From NCBI GenBank assembly GCA_005778405.1, contig SXOA01000075.1, forward strand, positions 1-33,892: a stretch of 33,892 nucleotides of DNA, read 5' to 3'. This stretch comes from Planctomycetaceae bacterium (lineage in GTDB: Bacteria > Planctomycetota > Planctomycetia > Pirellulales > Pirellulaceae). The notes beneath the pieces are model-generated. The model had not been told where the DNA came from and searched no databases. It worked only from the letters and a program-made list of their open reading frames with translations. The position numbers and the translations under genes were made by a program. Of the stretch, positions 24,370-33,245 are shown piece after piece. The number at the start of each line of letters is the position of its first letter. Position 1 is the first letter of the stretch.

Positions 24370-25455
24370 CTACTTCAATTCCCCGATAAACCGCTGCAGC
24401 CGCGAATCAAGCAGCGCGAAATTGCTGCCAAAGATATCGGTGAAGTCCTTCAGGCGCTGGGGAGCGGGGTATGCCGAAAAATCCTTGACCGCTGCGGCTT
24501 TCATCAGGTACTGCACGTACTTTCGCGGCTCGTGCTCGCTCAGAAAGAAGGAAGTCGCCCAGGCTTCCGCATAGGCTGCCTCGGGACTGGAATCAAAAGC
24601 CCGGTCGGAGCTGACCATTTCGGCAATGGCATTGGCGCTCCGCCGCGGCTGAAAGCGGCGGAAGGCGGCGAGTTGCTTGCGGTTCACACGGTCGGTCAGG
24701 TTGCGGTGGACGCGGCCGTTCCAAACTCCAGGGGCCTCGAACATCGTCGCCAGCCCTTCGCAAACCCACTGAGGCGTCTGGCCGAAGCGGTTGTGTAGGC
24801 CAGCATTGAACGCCATCTGATGCGTCGCCTCGTGAATGATGGTATCGGCATTGGTGGTCCAGTCGACTCCCGCGCGGCCCGCGGTCGCGTCGAACAAAGC
24901 GATGCGGTTGGTTTTGGGAGAATAATACCCCAGCATGTTCTGGACGTTCTGGCACCCATCCGCCGTCGCGGCCCGCTGAAAATCCGCCTGCCGCGGAAAG
25001 ACAATTGCGATCATGGCAAAGCGTGGCTCGCTGGGACGGAAACCGCGGGTGTTGAAATAATGGACGAACGACCGATACAGCTCCTCGAATCGCGGTCCCC
25101 ACAAATCCTTCTGCCCCGCGGGATGCACCACCAGGTAATGCCCAATCCCAGAGACCTCGAAACTCTTGCCAAACTCGCGCATCAACTGACCGCGCATCTC
25201 GGCCTGAGAGTACGCCTGAAAGGTACTGGAGGACTTGCTGTAGTTTTGGGCCTCGGCAGGAACAAAGTCCCATATCCGCCCATCCCGCGCCAGCAACAGC
25301 GCCTGCGACTCGGTCGCCGCCAGGGGCGTTCCCTCTACCCACCGCCCACTCAGTTGCAGCCTGAAAGTCTGCTGGGCAAGCAACAGGTTTGGCGCGGCTA
25401 GAAAGAGCAGCCCCAATGCCAGACCCGGAACGGAAGAGTACCTACTCGATGCCAT
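24370..25455 (-). CDS. Secreted gluzincin-like metallopeptidase (DUF1570)
   Basis: The 361-aa protein has a signal peptide (hydrophobic to about residue 27, ending LLLAQ). A zinc motif HEATH lies at about residues 208-212, with a possible third ligand Glu in WVCEGLATMFE about 20 residues later. This is the gluzincin layout of DUF1570, a family expanded in planctomycetes. It probably acts on proteins in the periplasm. An in-frame TTG directly before the ATG at 25455 was not chosen. It converges with queF; the gap holds nothing obvious. It is divergent from the DUF486 gene. Confidence 0.85.
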   Translation of the reverse strand: MASSRYSSVPGLALGLLFLAAPNLLLAQQTFRLQLSGRWVEGTPLAATESQALLLARDGRIWDFVPAEAQNYSKSSSTFQAYSQAEMRGQLMREFGKSFEVSGIGHYLVVHPAGQKDLWGPRFEELYRSFVHYFNTRGFRPSEPRFAMIAIVFPRQADFQRAATADGCQNVQNMLGYYSPKTNRIALFDATAGRAGVDWTTNADTIIHEATHQMAFNAGLHNRFGQTPQWVCEGLATMFEAPGVWNGRVHRNLTDRVNRKQLAAFRRFQPRRSANAIAEMVSSDRAFDSSPEAAYAEAWATSFFLSEHEPRKYVQYLMKAAAVKDFSAYPAPQRLKDFTDIFGSNFALLDSRLQRFIGELK

Positions 25456-25484
25456 CAACTGCCGCGCCTTGAACTTGGATTTTT

Positions 25485-25525
25485 ATGCATTGCACTCTAA
25501 ACTTTGCACTCCGCACTCCTCCCAA
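25485..25525. repeat. Word-repeat array of the TTGCACTC type
   Basis: Variants of one word follow each other: TTGCACTCTAAAC, TTTGCACTCC, then GCACTCC. They lie in the divergent gap before the DUF486 gene. The unit differs from the arrays near 22.6 and 33.2 kb but the organisation is the same. Confidence 0.5.
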
Positions 25526-25556
25526 CTTTAGCTCACAAACAGCCGCTACAACCGTC

Positions 25557-25982
25557 ATGATCCTGCTCAAAACCACCACGCTGCTTGTCGCCTCCAACTT
25601 CTTCATGCTCTGTGCGTGGTATCTCCACCCGCGGCTGGAGTTCTTGAAGGGGCGAACCATTGCCCTGGCCATTCTGGTGAGTTGGGGAATCGCCTTCTTC
25701 GAGTATGTGCTGCAAGTTCCGGCCAACCGCATCGGTTATGCTGGCGGTATCTCGTTTTATCAGCTCAAGTTTCTGCAAGAGATTATCACACTCGCGGTAT
25801 TTGTCCCGTTCGCTCTCCTTGTACTTAACGAAAAGCTGACCTGGAATTACGTTTGGGCCTCGCTCTGTTTGTGTGGAGCCGCGTACTTCGCCTTTTCCGG
25901 CGGCTTTGGGCGGACTGAAAAGACCGATCTAGGATCAACGACGCATGTCACTGCCTCGGCTCATCCCGACCGATCCGCTTAG
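25557..25982 (+). CDS. DUF486 family small DMT-like membrane protein
   Basis: The 141-aa protein has four membrane helices (about residues 2-22, 30-50, 66-90 and 95-115), with the DUF486 signatures LKTTTLLVASNFFMLCAWY and SWGIAFFEYVLQVPANRIGY, then KFLQEIITLAVF. The family belongs to the drug/metabolite transporter group, but its substrate is unknown. The ATG at 25557 is chosen because it starts the first helix. The last 38 nt overlap the signal peptidase gene in another frame, so the two genes are probably co-expressed. Confidence 0.87.
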   Translation: MILLKTTTLLVASNFFMLCAWYLHPRLEFLKGRTIALAILVSWGIAFFEYVLQVPANRIGYAGGISFYQLKFLQEIITLAVFVPFALLVLNEKLTWNYVWASLCLCGAAYFAFSGGFGRTEKTDLGSTTHVTASAHPDRSA

Positions 25983-27294
25983 CCGCCTCCGGCTCTCGGT
26001 GATGCTGCTGATGGTTTGTGTTTTCGCGCCGGCGCTCTTTCGGCTGTGGTGCATCAAAGGACTGATTCGGACCATCCGCATCGACGGCGGCTCGATGGCC
26101 GAGGCGCTGTACGGCAACCATTTCCGCGTCACCTGCGAGGACTGCGGCTTCACCTTCCGCTGCGATGCCGACGCCTTCCCCGACAGCCGCCGAGCCGTTT
26201 GTCCCAACTGCGGTTACCGCGACAACGAGCTACGGGACAACGACCTCCGCCGTGGCGAGAGAGTGCTGGTTGATACCTGGCCTTACCTCTGGGCCGCTCC
26301 GCAGCGGTGGGATCTGGTCATGCTCGTCGAACCGCAAACCGGCAATGCCAGGCCGGCAACCGCTTTTGCGGTCAAACGGATCGCCGCATTGCCGCTGGAG
26401 CGCCCCGTCATTCGCGACGGCGATTTGCACAGCGACAGCGACCCGCACCAAAAGACTCTGCAGCAGTTTCGCGAGCAGGCTGTTCTGGTTCACGACAATG
26501 ACTTTCTTTCGAGCAAGCGGTCCGACAAGCTGCCGAAAGCTCAGCGCTGGATTCCATTCTCGCGGATGTCCTCAAGCTGGCATCCGACTTCCTCCGGTTT
26601 TCGTTTTGTCCCCGAGAAAGGAGGCGAAACAGTTCAGTGGCTCGAATACCAGCACTGGCACTGCAGCGCCAGTCCCGCTCCTAGAACCGCGCCCGCGAAG
26701 ATCCGAGACAACGATAGTTACAACCAGGCGAAGGGACACGAGCTCTATCCCGTGCGAGACCTCTTGCTCCGCTGCCGGGTCAAAGCCAAGACGGGTGATG
26801 TCCACGTCACCCTCCGGGATCCGCCGCACATCCTCACGGTTGAGCTCAAACTGGACGAAAGGCGATGCTGCGTACTCAAAAACGACTCTCCGGTCGGGGT
26901 TGATATGCTCCCCAAGTCCTCCGGCGAATTCCAACTGGAAGCAGCCCTGTGCGACGGACGCTTTCTGTTTTCCGTCAATCGCCACGTCCTGGCCGCGTTT
27001 GAGTACGACGGTATGCCGGTCCGCCAAAATGTCAGGCCAGCCCAAGCGGGCGAGTCGCCGCTGCGAATTGGCGCCAACGGACCTGCGGAGATCTCGCACC
27101 TGCAAGTCTGGCGAGACATTTATCATCTCACTTCCAACCGACTCGGCGACGACTGGCAAGCGGATGCTCCCCTCGCCGACGGCCGCTATTTTCTCCTCGG
27201 CGACAACTCCCCCATCTCCATCGACAGCCGCCACTGGGGAGGCGGCGTGGCGCGCGACCAAATCGTGGGTCGAGTCCTACCGCTCGGTCGGTAG
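25945..27294 (+). CDS. lepB: Signal peptidase I (S26) with zinc-ribbon and large insertions
   Basis: The 449-aa membrane protease has an N-terminal helix (about residues 18-36), then the box with nucleophile Ser50 (DGGSMAEAL). The general-base Lys144 is in FAVKRIAALP. The last conserved box, GRYFLLGDNSPISIDSRHWG, is at about 417-436. Between Ser and Lys lies a four-cysteine zinc ribbon (CEDC 64-67, CPNC 86-89). Between Lys and the last box is about 230 extra residues, partly beta-rich (LRCRVKAKTGDVHVTL) and LamG-like by eye. Typical bacterial enzymes are about 200-320 aa. The usual SMxPT is changed to SMAEA. The fold and catalytic pair are intact, so it is likely active on secreted pre-proteins. 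Confidence 0.88.
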   Translation: MSLPRLIPTDPLSRLRLSVMLLMVCVFAPALFRLWCIKGLIRTIRIDGGSMAEALYGNHFRVTCEDCGFTFRCDADAFPDSRRAVCPNCGYRDNELRDNDLRRGERVLVDTWPYLWAAPQRWDLVMLVEPQTGNARPATAFAVKRIAALPLERPVIRDGDLHSDSDPHQKTLQQFREQAVLVHDNDFLSSKRSDKLPKAQRWIPFSRMSSSWHPTSSGFRFVPEKGGETVQWLEYQHWHCSASPAPRTAPAKIRDNDSYNQAKGHELYPVRDLLLRCRVKAKTGDVHVTLRDPPHILTVELKLDERRCCVLKNDSPVGVDMLPKSSGEFQLEAALCDGRFLFSVNRHVLAAFEYDGMPVRQNVRPAQAGESPLRIGANGPAEISHLQVWRDIYHLTSNRLGDDWQADAPLADGRYFLLGDNSPISIDSRHWGGGVARDQIVGRVLPLGR

Positions 27295-27519
27295 GAAAGC
27301 ATCGTGCCCAAAACCGAGACTCCCCCTCGACCCATGGGAGAGGGCCGGGGTGAGGGTTGCCTTGGAAGGGCTGAAAAGCCCCTCAAGCCCGAGCTTGATT
27401 CACTTGATTCACGTTCCATTTTCATCGCCAGCCTGCGCACAACCCAAGGTCCAGCATTCCTTTACGGCTCATGAATTAGTGAATCAGTCCATTTCTTGAT
27501 TCATGAATCTCCTGCCCCA

Positions 27520-27575
27520 GTTGGAGTCCCGCCTTGAGGCGGTCTTCAGATTCCGGCTGAAGCCGGGACTCCAAC
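27520..27575. repeat. Long inverted repeat with GTTGGAGTCCCG arms
   Basis: GTTGGAGTCCCG at the left and its exact complement at the right (CGGGACTCCAAC) enclose two smaller stems (GCC/GGC around TGA, and CTTCAG/CTGAAG). It could be a REP- or MITE-like element. No flanking duplication was seen. Confidence 0.6.
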
Positions 27576-27796
27576 GGTCCCCTCCAGGGAACTTTTCACG
27601 CCATGACAACCGAATTGGAAAAGATCATACCGTCCCTGGCTCCGTGCGCAGCTCCGCCGATATGTGAACTATTGTACAAAATCCGGTTGGCACAGGGAAG
27701 CCCTCAGCAGCCAGAATTCGGAAGATTTTTTCGGGCCAGCCCCTGCGGGACAAGAGAGTCGCGTTCGGCGCGGGTCGGAGGGCCTCGCCGAAACGG

Positions 27797-27857
27797 CCGA
27801 CCGAAGGTCTCCTCATGGGACGAGCCGCGGCCCGTGGGAATGGAGACCTTCGGTCGG
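27797..27857. repeat. 16-bp perfect inverted repeat
   Basis: Left arm CCGACCGAAGGTCTCC (27797-27812) and right arm GGAGACCTTCGGTCGG (27842-27857) are perfect, with a 29-nt GC-rich loop. It is the strongest fold in the island. Confidence 0.65.
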
Positions 27858-27863
27858 GCACGT

Positions 27864-27950
27864 GGCAAGGTCGGGAGACCTTGCCACAACTGGGGTCGGG
27901 CGATGGCACGGTCGGGAGACCGGCCACAACGTGGGAGACCGGCCACAACG
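27864..27950. repeat. Tandem GGTCGGGAGACC words
   Basis: Three variants follow: GGCAAGGTC-GGGA-GACCTTGCC (9-bp perfect stem), then CGGTCGGGAGACCGGCCACAAC, then GGGAGACCGGCCACAAC. CCACAAC closes each unit. They end near the stop of the prolyl oligopeptidase gene. Confidence 0.6.
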
Positions 27951-27962
27951 CGACTCTAGTCG

Positions 27963-30173
27963 CTACTTCCCAATCGTCCCCTTGAGGAACGCCAGCACGT
28001 CGGCAGCTTCTTCGATGAGCTTGGTGGTCGGCTTGCCGGCTCCGTGGCCGGCGCGGGTTTCGATGCGAATGAGGACCGGAGCCTCGCCGGCGTGAGCGGC
28101 CTGCAAGGTGGCCGCGAATTTGAAGCTGTGGGCGGGGACGACCCGGTCGTCGTGGTCGCCGGTGGTGATGAGGGTGGGGGGATACTTGGTGCCTGGCTTA
28201 AGATTGTGCAGCGGCGAGTAGGCCAACAGCGTGGGAAACTGCTCGGCAACGTCGGCACTTCCATACTCGTTCACCCAAGCCCAGCCGATGGTGAATTTGT
28301 GGAAGCGGAGCATGTCGAGGACACCGACGGCGGGAACTGCTGCGCCAAAGAGGTCCGGCCGCTGCGTCATGGCCGCACCGACCAGGAGGCCCCCGTTGCT
28401 GCCGCCACGAATGGCGAGGTGCGATGGAGCGGTATATTTCTGATCGATGAGCCACTGGGCGGCGGCAATGAAATCATCGAACACATTCTGCTTGTTCTTG
28501 AGCATGCCTGCTTCGTGCCAGGCCCGGCCGTATTCGCCGCCACCTCGAAGATTGGCGACCGCGTAAACGCCGCCGGACTCTACCCAGGCCAGCGTGCTGA
28601 CCGAGAAGCCGGGCCGCTGCGCGATATCGAACCCACCATATCCATACAAGATGGTCGGATTCGTTCCGTCGAGCTTCATTCCCTTCTTCGCCACAACCAT
28701 CATCGGCACTTTGGTGCCGTCGCGGCTGGTGTAGAAGATCTGGGTGGCTTCGAATTGCGAAGGGTCAAAGTCGACCTTCGGCTCGCGGAAGAGCGTGCTC
28801 TTGCCGGTCGCCACGTCGTAACGAAAGATGCTGCCGGGGGTCGTATAGTTCGTGAAGGAATAAAAAGTCTCGCCATCGTCATGACGGCCGCCAAAGCCCC
28901 CTGCGGACCCAAGTGCGGGAAGGTCCACAGCCCGGACGTGCTTGCCGGCGAGATCATGAACCTGCACCGCGCTACGGGCATCCTGCAAATAGTGAACAAT
29001 AAAGTGCCCGCCGATCAAGCTGACTGATTGCAGCACATGTTTTGCTTCCGGGATGATTTCTCGAACTGGCGGCTCGGCGGCGGAGACATCGAGGGCAATG
29101 AGCCGCCGCAGCGGGGCGTCCTTGTTGGTCACGAGATAGAAAACCGCCCCCTGGCTGCCAATGACGTTGTATTCGGCGTCAAAGCCGGTCAAGAGTTCAA
29201 CAACTTTCGCGTCAGCTTTTTGCAGGTCTTTGTAGAAGAGCTGGTTTTTCCGCTCCGTTCCGCGCCAAACGGTGATGACGAGATAGCGGCCATCCTCGGT
29301 GACTTCGCCCCCAAAGCCCCATTCCTTTTCGTCCTTCCGCTCGTAAATGAGCGTGTCTTTGGCTTGCTCATCCCCCAGCTTGTGAAAGTACAGCTTTTGA
29401 AAATAGTTCTGGCCGGTGAATTTTTCGCTCGCCTTGGGCTCATCGTAGCGGCTGTAAAAGAAGCCGCGGCCATCGGGGGTCCAGGCGATGCCACTGAACT
29501 TGACCCACTGCAAATGATCGGGAAGATCGCGCCCCGTATCGACATCGAGCACTTTCCATTCATTCCAGTCCGAGCCGGCGTGAGCGAGGGCATAAGCACA
29601 GACTTTGCCGTCATCGCTGACCACCCAGTTCGCCAGCGCGATGGTGCCGTCCTTCGAGAGCGTGTTCGGATCAATGAGCAGCCGCGGCTGGCCGGCGAGC
29701 CCGTCCATCACGTACACGGCATTCTGGTTTTCCAGGCCGCTGTTGCGGGAATAAAAGTAGCGCCCCTTCCGCTTGATGGGATGGCCGAACCGCTCATAGT
29801 TCCACAGCTTCGTCAGCCGCTGGCGAAATTGCTCGCGGGAGGGCAACTGCTCCAGATAGCCGAAAGTCACTTGGTTCTGGGCTTGCACCCAGGCCTTGGT
29901 TTCGTCGCTGTCGGGATCTTCCAGCCAGCGGTATGGATCCGAGACTTTCGTGCCATGATATTCATCCACGTGATCGGACTTGCGAGTGGCCGGATACATG
30001 AGCTTCTTGGGAACGGGAGTGGAAACGAGAACCTGTGCCTGCTCGGCGACGGAATCGCGCGCGGGCCGCGACGGTTGCCAGCGGCGAAACAAGCGATTTC
30101 CAGCGACTGCCGGAGTGGCCAGCATAGCAAAGGCCATAGCCAGGAGCAGGGCGGACTTGACGGAAGGTTTCAT
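27963..30173 (-). CDS. Secreted prolyl oligopeptidase (S9A family)
   Basis: The 736-aa precursor has a signal peptide ([18 protein letters not shown] ..., cleavage after PAVA), a propeller domain (about residues 60-500) and a C-terminal alpha/beta-hydrolase domain. The triad is visible: Ser592 in GGSNGG, Asp675 in DHDDRVVP and His710 in AGHGAG. The N-terminal helix [24 protein letters not shown] is typical of S9A. The enzyme cleaves after proline in short peptides and is probably periplasmic. The ATG at 30173 is chosen; an upstream in-frame start lies inside the preceding gene. It starts 2 nt after the stop of the 160-aa membrane protein gene. Confidence 0.93.
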   Translation of the reverse strand: MKPSVKSALLLAMAFAMLATPAVAGNRLFRRWQPSRPARDSVAEQAQVLVSTPVPKKLMYPATRKSDHVDEYHGTKVSDPYRWLEDPDSDETKAWVQAQNQVTFGYLEQLPSREQFRQRLTKLWNYERFGHPIKRKGRYFYSRNSGLENQNAVYVMDGLAGQPRLLIDPNTLSKDGTIALANWVVSDDGKVCAYALAHAGSDWNEWKVLDVDTGRDLPDHLQWVKFSGIAWTPDGRGFFYSRYDEPKASEKFTGQNYFQKLYFHKLGDEQAKDTLIYERKDEKEWGFGGEVTEDGRYLVITVWRGTERKNQLFYKDLQKADAKVVELLTGFDAEYNVIGSQGAVFYLVTNKDAPLRRLIALDVSAAEPPVREIIPEAKHVLQSVSLIGGHFIVHYLQDARSAVQVHDLAGKHVRAVDLPALGSAGGFGGRHDDGETFYSFTNYTTPGSIFRYDVATGKSTLFREPKVDFDPSQFEATQIFYTSRDGTKVPMMVVAKKGMKLDGTNPTILYGYGGFDIAQRPGFSVSTLAWVESGGVYAVANLRGGGEYGRAWHEAGMLKNKQNVFDDFIAAAQWLIDQKYTAPSHLAIRGGSNGGLLVGAAMTQRPDLFGAAVPAVGVLDMLRFHKFTIGWAWVNEYGSADVAEQFPTLLAYSPLHNLKPGTKYPPTLITTGDHDDRVVPAHSFKFAATLQAAHAGEAPVLIRIETRAGHGAGKPTTKLIEEAADVLAFLKGTIGK

Positions 30174-30175
30174 GG

Positions 30176-30658
30176 TTAGCGCGTGGTTGTCGTCTGAGAG
30201 GCAGTCCAGGAGACAAGATAATACTCGATATTGGCCAGCACTCGTTCTTTCTGAGAAACCCATGGAAGGAACAGGCCGCGAAGCGGCGAGAGGGGAGTGA
30301 CCGCCGCATCCGGCAGGAGCAAGACGCCGCGGGAACAAACCTGGTAATTGAGAATAAAGGTCCAAAGAATGCGAGTCCGCCGGCCGAGGACTATCTGCGT
30401 AATACCAGGCGGACCGATTTCAAACCGGAGCGGGATCAGGCTTCGCCAAAGCGTGATGAGGACCAGGCCCATCGTTCCCCACCCCCACCACTCATTCTCG
30501 AGAAACTTGCTGACCACCACGGCCGCGGCGGCGCCAAGAATCACTCGCAGCCAGGTTCCGAGCGGCTCGTCGCGCAGGCCCCAAAAGCGAACCGTCACCT
30601 CTTCCGGCGCAACACGAATCCGCAGCGGAGCGGGGACGGTTTTGGCGGAACTTTCCAT
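30176..30658 (-). CDS. Small membrane protein upstream of prolyl oligopeptidase
   Basis: The 160-aa protein has two adjacent hydrophobic helices near residues 35-75 ([18 protein letters not shown], then [19 protein letters not shown]), flanked by a short N-terminal and a longer C-terminal soluble part. This resembles small PH-like membrane proteins in outline, but the match is not firm. It ends 2 nt before the start of the peptidase gene, so the two form an operon. The ATG at 30658 begins [11 protein letters not shown]; a start 21 nt upstream was not preferred. No function can be assigned. Confidence 0.72.
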   Translation of the reverse strand: MESSAKTVPAPLRIRVAPEEVTVRFWGLRDEPLGTWLRVILGAAAAVVVSKFLENEWWGWGTMGLVLITLWRSLIPLRFEIGPPGITQIVLGRRTRILWTFILNYQVCSRGVLLLPDAAVTPLSPLRGLFLPWVSQKERVLANIEYYLVSWTASQTTTTR

Positions 30659-30680
30659 GTCCCCATTGTAGTCGGGCAAA

Positions 30681-30752
30681 ATGTGGTCCGCGCACTCCGT
30701 GAGCGCGGCATTTCAGAATCGCAGGCCGGCACACGGAATGTGTCTGCTACGA
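30681..30752. repeat. Intergenic hairpins in a divergent gap
   Basis: CCGCGC (30688-30693) and GCGCGG (30703-30708) form a 6-bp stem with a 9-nt loop. A second stem follows around CACACGGAATGTGT (about 30730-30743). Such palindromic blocks recall repeats seen in other planctomycete gaps. They lie between the 160-aa and 103-aa genes. Confidence 0.45.
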
Positions 30753-30802
30753 ACACTGCCAGTCTACTTTTCCTAACGCCGCCGCCACCGCACAATTCAG
30801 CC

Positions 30803-31114
30803 ATGGCTCCTTTGCAGAATTTCCCGGAAAACCCGCTTGAACCCGTCGATGCCGAAATTGTGGCTGAGCCCCCTCCTTCCGCCCGGAAAAAGTTGCGGGA
30901 TCTGGCGGACAATTCCTGGCTGGTCCTGGGGATGCTCTTCTTTGTGACGTTGTTTCTGGGCCTGCCCGTATTGTGGGTCAGCCGTGGCTTCTCGCCGCTC
31001 TCTAAAATGCTGTGGACGGTGCTTGTGCTGATTTGGACGGCGTTTGTGTTCTGGCTGTTTTTCCTGGTGATGTATTACATGGTTTACTTGCCCATCAAAG
31101 ATGCCGGTCTGTGA
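30803..31114 (+). CDS. Small two-helix membrane protein, unknown
   Basis: The 103-aa protein has an N-terminal Pro/Glu-rich soluble stretch (about residues 1-30, [18 protein letters not shown]). Two helices follow: about 38-60 ([20 protein letters not shown]) and 70-97 ([26 protein letters not shown]). ATG 30803 is chosen because the open frame upstream is repeat-derived. It converges with the HEAT lipoprotein gene after 18 nt. No family recognised. Confidence 0.7.
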   Translation: MAPLQNFPENPLEPVDAEIVAEPPPSARKKLRDLADNSWLVLGMLFFVTLFLGLPVLWVSRGFSPLSKMLWTVLVLIWTAFVFWLFFLVMYYMVYLPIKDAGL

Positions 31115-31132
31115 GCGGGCGGTGCAAGAGAG

Positions 31133-32248
31133 TCACGAGCCCTTGAGAATTCTCACGACGGCTTCGGCCACTTTCTTCACTTCGGGATCTTCGTCCGTCA
31201 AATGTTTTTCGACCAGTGGCAAGGCAGCCTTCGCTTCCGGGCCGAGCTTGCCCAGACAGGCAATCGCGAGTTGGCGGGTGCGAGCCGTTTTAGAATCGAC
31301 TTGCTTGAGGAGCGGCTCGACGGCGGGAGCGCCGACCTCCACGAGGGCTTCCGCGGCGACTTCGCGCACACTGCCATCGCCATCTTCCAGCGCTTGTGCC
31401 AGTTCTTCGGCGGCGGGAGCGGCGGCGGTCTTTAGCTGCCGCAGCCGGGCGGCGGCGACGAGTCGAACAGCGGCATCCTGGTCCGCCAGTCCCTGACGGA
31501 ACGCCGGCAGCGCTTCGGTTGGCGCGGCGATTTGTGAAATGGCCACCAGATAAGCGCCGCGGACTTTCGGGCTCTCGTCGGCCTTGGCTCCCGATGTTAG
31601 CGCAGCAATGGCTGGTGCGGCATCTTTCTTCAAGCTTCCAAGCAGGCGCGCCAAAGCCGCGCGGTTTTCCGCGATCGGTTCTTGCGAGGCAATCAGCATC
31701 TTGGCCAATCGCGGCACCGCGGCTGCCTGATCGGACTTTTGCATCCTGCGCACAGCCTGCAGGCCGAGGCCGCGGAGGAATGGCTCTGGGTCCTCCAGGA
31801 GCGCGGAATAGCCTTGGACCTGTTTCGCATCGTTTGGATTGAATTTCGCCAACAGATAATAAGCCGCTCCCCGCCGCGCTTCGGTCTGAGCGTCGCCGAG
31901 CAGCGCAACCAGGTCGGTCTGCGCCTCGTCCCCCAGCTTTTCGAGCTCCAGGGCGGCGGAGTCGTTGATGCGCCAAGAACCCTGCGGGCTCTTTTCCACC
32001 AGACGGGCCGCGAGCGTGCGGAGGTCGTTGTTGACTCGCTGCGGAGCCTCGGGGGGGCCTTGAACGACCTTGGGCGCCACTGATTCGGTCGTCGCCAGTG
32101 ACGATTCCTTTGGCGTCGTAGGTGTCGCTGGGATCCCTGTGGATTTTGGGGACTCGCTCTTGGCCGGAGTTGTATCTGGCTTGCTCCCTCCGCAACCTAA
32201 AAACGCGGCCAGCAACGCGGCGGCACAAAGTGTAATTGGCAGCTTCAT
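31133..32248 (-). CDS. HEAT-repeat lipoprotein
   Basis: The 371-aa precursor has a lipoprotein signal peptide (hydrophobic to residue 18) with Cys19 in AFLGCGG; the -3 residue is Phe, not the usual Leu. A Ser/Thr/Pro-rich linker runs to about residue 70. About seven HEAT-like alpha-hairpins follow (for example AVRLVAAARLRQLKTAAAPA, SVREVAAEALVEVGAPAV and RQLAIACLGKLGPEAKAAL). HEAT proteins usually act as binding scaffolds; partner unknown. An AAGGAC motif lies about 10 nt before the ATG. Confidence 0.87.
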   Translation of the reverse strand: MKLPITLCAAALLAAFLGCGGSKPDTTPAKSESPKSTGIPATPTTPKESSLATTESVAPKVVQGPPEAPQRVNNDLRTLAARLVEKSPQGSWRINDSAALELEKLGDEAQTDLVALLGDAQTEARRGAAYYLLAKFNPNDAKQVQGYSALLEDPEPFLRGLGLQAVRRMQKSDQAAAVPRLAKMLIASQEPIAENRAALARLLGSLKKDAAPAIAALTSGAKADESPKVRGAYLVAISQIAAPTEALPAFRQGLADQDAAVRLVAAARLRQLKTAAAPAAEELAQALEDGDGSVREVAAEALVEVGAPAVEPLLKQVDSKTARTRQLAIACLGKLGPEAKAALPLVEKHLTDEDPEVKKVAEAVVRILKGS

Positions 32249-32288
32249 GTTTCGGCGTCCTTGCGGTCAAAATAAGAGGAACCCGCGG

Positions 32289-33200
32289 TCAGGTCAGCAG
32301 GTCGATGGTGCCAACGATGAACAGCCCCATGCTAATCACCACATTGATATTGAAGAAGGCGACATTTACCCGTGTCAAGTCAGTCGGCTTCACAATCGCG
32401 TGCTCGTAGATCAGTAGCACGCTGACCGCTGCCACTCCCGCCGCATAAATCCACCGCAAGCCCACCTCCGGGCACGCCAGCGGTAACAACGCAAGAAGCA
32501 CCAGTGTGATCAGGTGGCAAACCGCCGCCAGCCGCAGCGCCCCCAGGATACCGAGTGCGGCTGGAATGCTGCGGAGGCGAGCCCCGCGATCGAAGTCCGC
32601 GTCCTGGCAGGCGTAGATGACATCGAAGCCGGCAACCCAGGCCAGGACCGCGCCCCCCAGAATCACCGCGGGGAGTACGTCAGCCGGATGCGTGAGCAGA
32701 ATCTGTCCACGCAGGGCAATCCAGGCACAAACGGGGGCGAGCATCAAAGCTACCCCCAGCCAGAAATGGGCCAGCGACGTAAAACGCTTCGCATAGCTGT
32801 ATCCCAGCAGAAACAAGAGCACCGGAATCGAAAAAGCCAGCGGCAGCCAGTTGGGAAGAAACAGGAGTGTCCCCGCCAGGAACAAGCCGCTGGAAACAAC
32901 AGTGAAGAGCAGTACGCTGGAAGCGGACAACAGCCCCGCCGGCAAGTGCCGCATTTTCGTCCGAGGATTCTCCGCATCGAACCTGTGGTCCACCAGCCGA
33001 TTGAAGGCCATCGCCGCGCTTCTGGCCCCCACCATGCAGACCAGGATTCCCGCCAGGTGCCATGGCTCAAAACGGATCTGCGAGCCAACCGGAGCCGGTG
33101 TCGTCCAGGCCATTACCGCCGCCAGCAGCGCAAAGGGGAGCGCGAACAGCGTGTGGCTGAACCGGATCATTTCCAGCAGGTGACGGATGGCCGTGAGCAT
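32289..33200 (-). CDS. ubiA: UbiA-family polyprenyltransferase
   Basis: The 303-aa membrane enzyme transfers a polyprenyl chain to an aromatic ring (4-hydroxybenzoate, or the futalosine-pathway acceptor of menaquinone synthesis). It has about eight helices and both Mg-diphosphate motifs: NRLVDHRFD (NxxxDxxxD form) with KMRHLPAG following, and DVIYACQDADFDRGARLRSIP. The second motif is the DxxxD-type signature of the UbiA superfamily. ATG 33200 is chosen; an in-frame start at 33239 would lie in an AATGACCAA-type word repeat and read MVIGTWSLV. Which quinone it serves cannot be settled from this window. Confidence 0.9.
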   Translation of the reverse strand: MLTAIRHLLEMIRFSHTLFALPFALLAAVMAWTTPAPVGSQIRFEPWHLAGILVCMVGARSAAMAFNRLVDHRFDAENPRTKMRHLPAGLLSASSVLLFTVVSSGLFLAGTLLFLPNWLPLAFSIPVLLFLLGYSYAKRFTSLAHFWLGVALMLAPVCAWIALRGQILLTHPADVLPAVILGGAVLAWVAGFDVIYACQDADFDRGARLRSIPAALGILGALRLAAVCHLITLVLLALLPLACPEVGLRWIYAAGVAAVSVLLIYEHAIVKPTDLTRVNVAFFNINVVISMGLFIVGTIDLLT

Positions 33201-33204
33201 CTTT

Positions 33205-33245
33205 CTGCAAATAACCAGTGACCAAGTCCCAATGACCAAACCGCA
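33205..33245. repeat. Word-repeat array of the AATGACCAA type
   Basis: Variants AACCAGTGACCAAG, TCCCAATGACCAAA and CCGCAAA follow each other between the ubiA and rpiB starts. The array gives a spurious open reading frame upstream of ubiA and may provide the -35 (ATGACC) of a candidate rpiB promoter. Confidence 0.55.

Larger units (their letters stand above)
27295..27962. repeat. Gene-free island of inverted and short-word repeats
   Basis: No convincing gene lies here. From left to right: a CCCTC/GAGGG hairpin with central CCCATGGG (27320-27356); a GGGCT/AGCCC hairpin (27368-27381); a TCAAGC/GCTTGA hairpin (27383-27398); TTGATTCA words (27394-27411); the palindrome GATTCATGAATC (27498-27509); long GTTGGAGTCCCG arms (27520-27575); 16-bp arms (27797-27857); and GGTCGGGAGACC words (27864-27950). 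The two flanking genes converge here, so transcript ends are also expected. Confidence 0.7.

Noticed and set aside
26165..27499. 444-codon open frame on the plus strand
   Set aside because: It is an offset-frame shadow of the signal peptidase gene; the translation is Ser/Arg-rich and lacks the catalytic boxes.
27864..27950. CRISPR array candidate
   Set aside because: The units are only about 20 nt, have no uniform spacers, and number three; no cas gene is present.
27603..28095. Overlapping open frames within and beside the repeat island
   Set aside because: They are formed by repeated GC-rich words, are different in each frame, and have no ribosome site or recognisable domain.
29028..30179. 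383-codon open frame on the plus strand
   Set aside because: It is antisense to the prolyl oligopeptidase, whose triad and signal peptide are intact.
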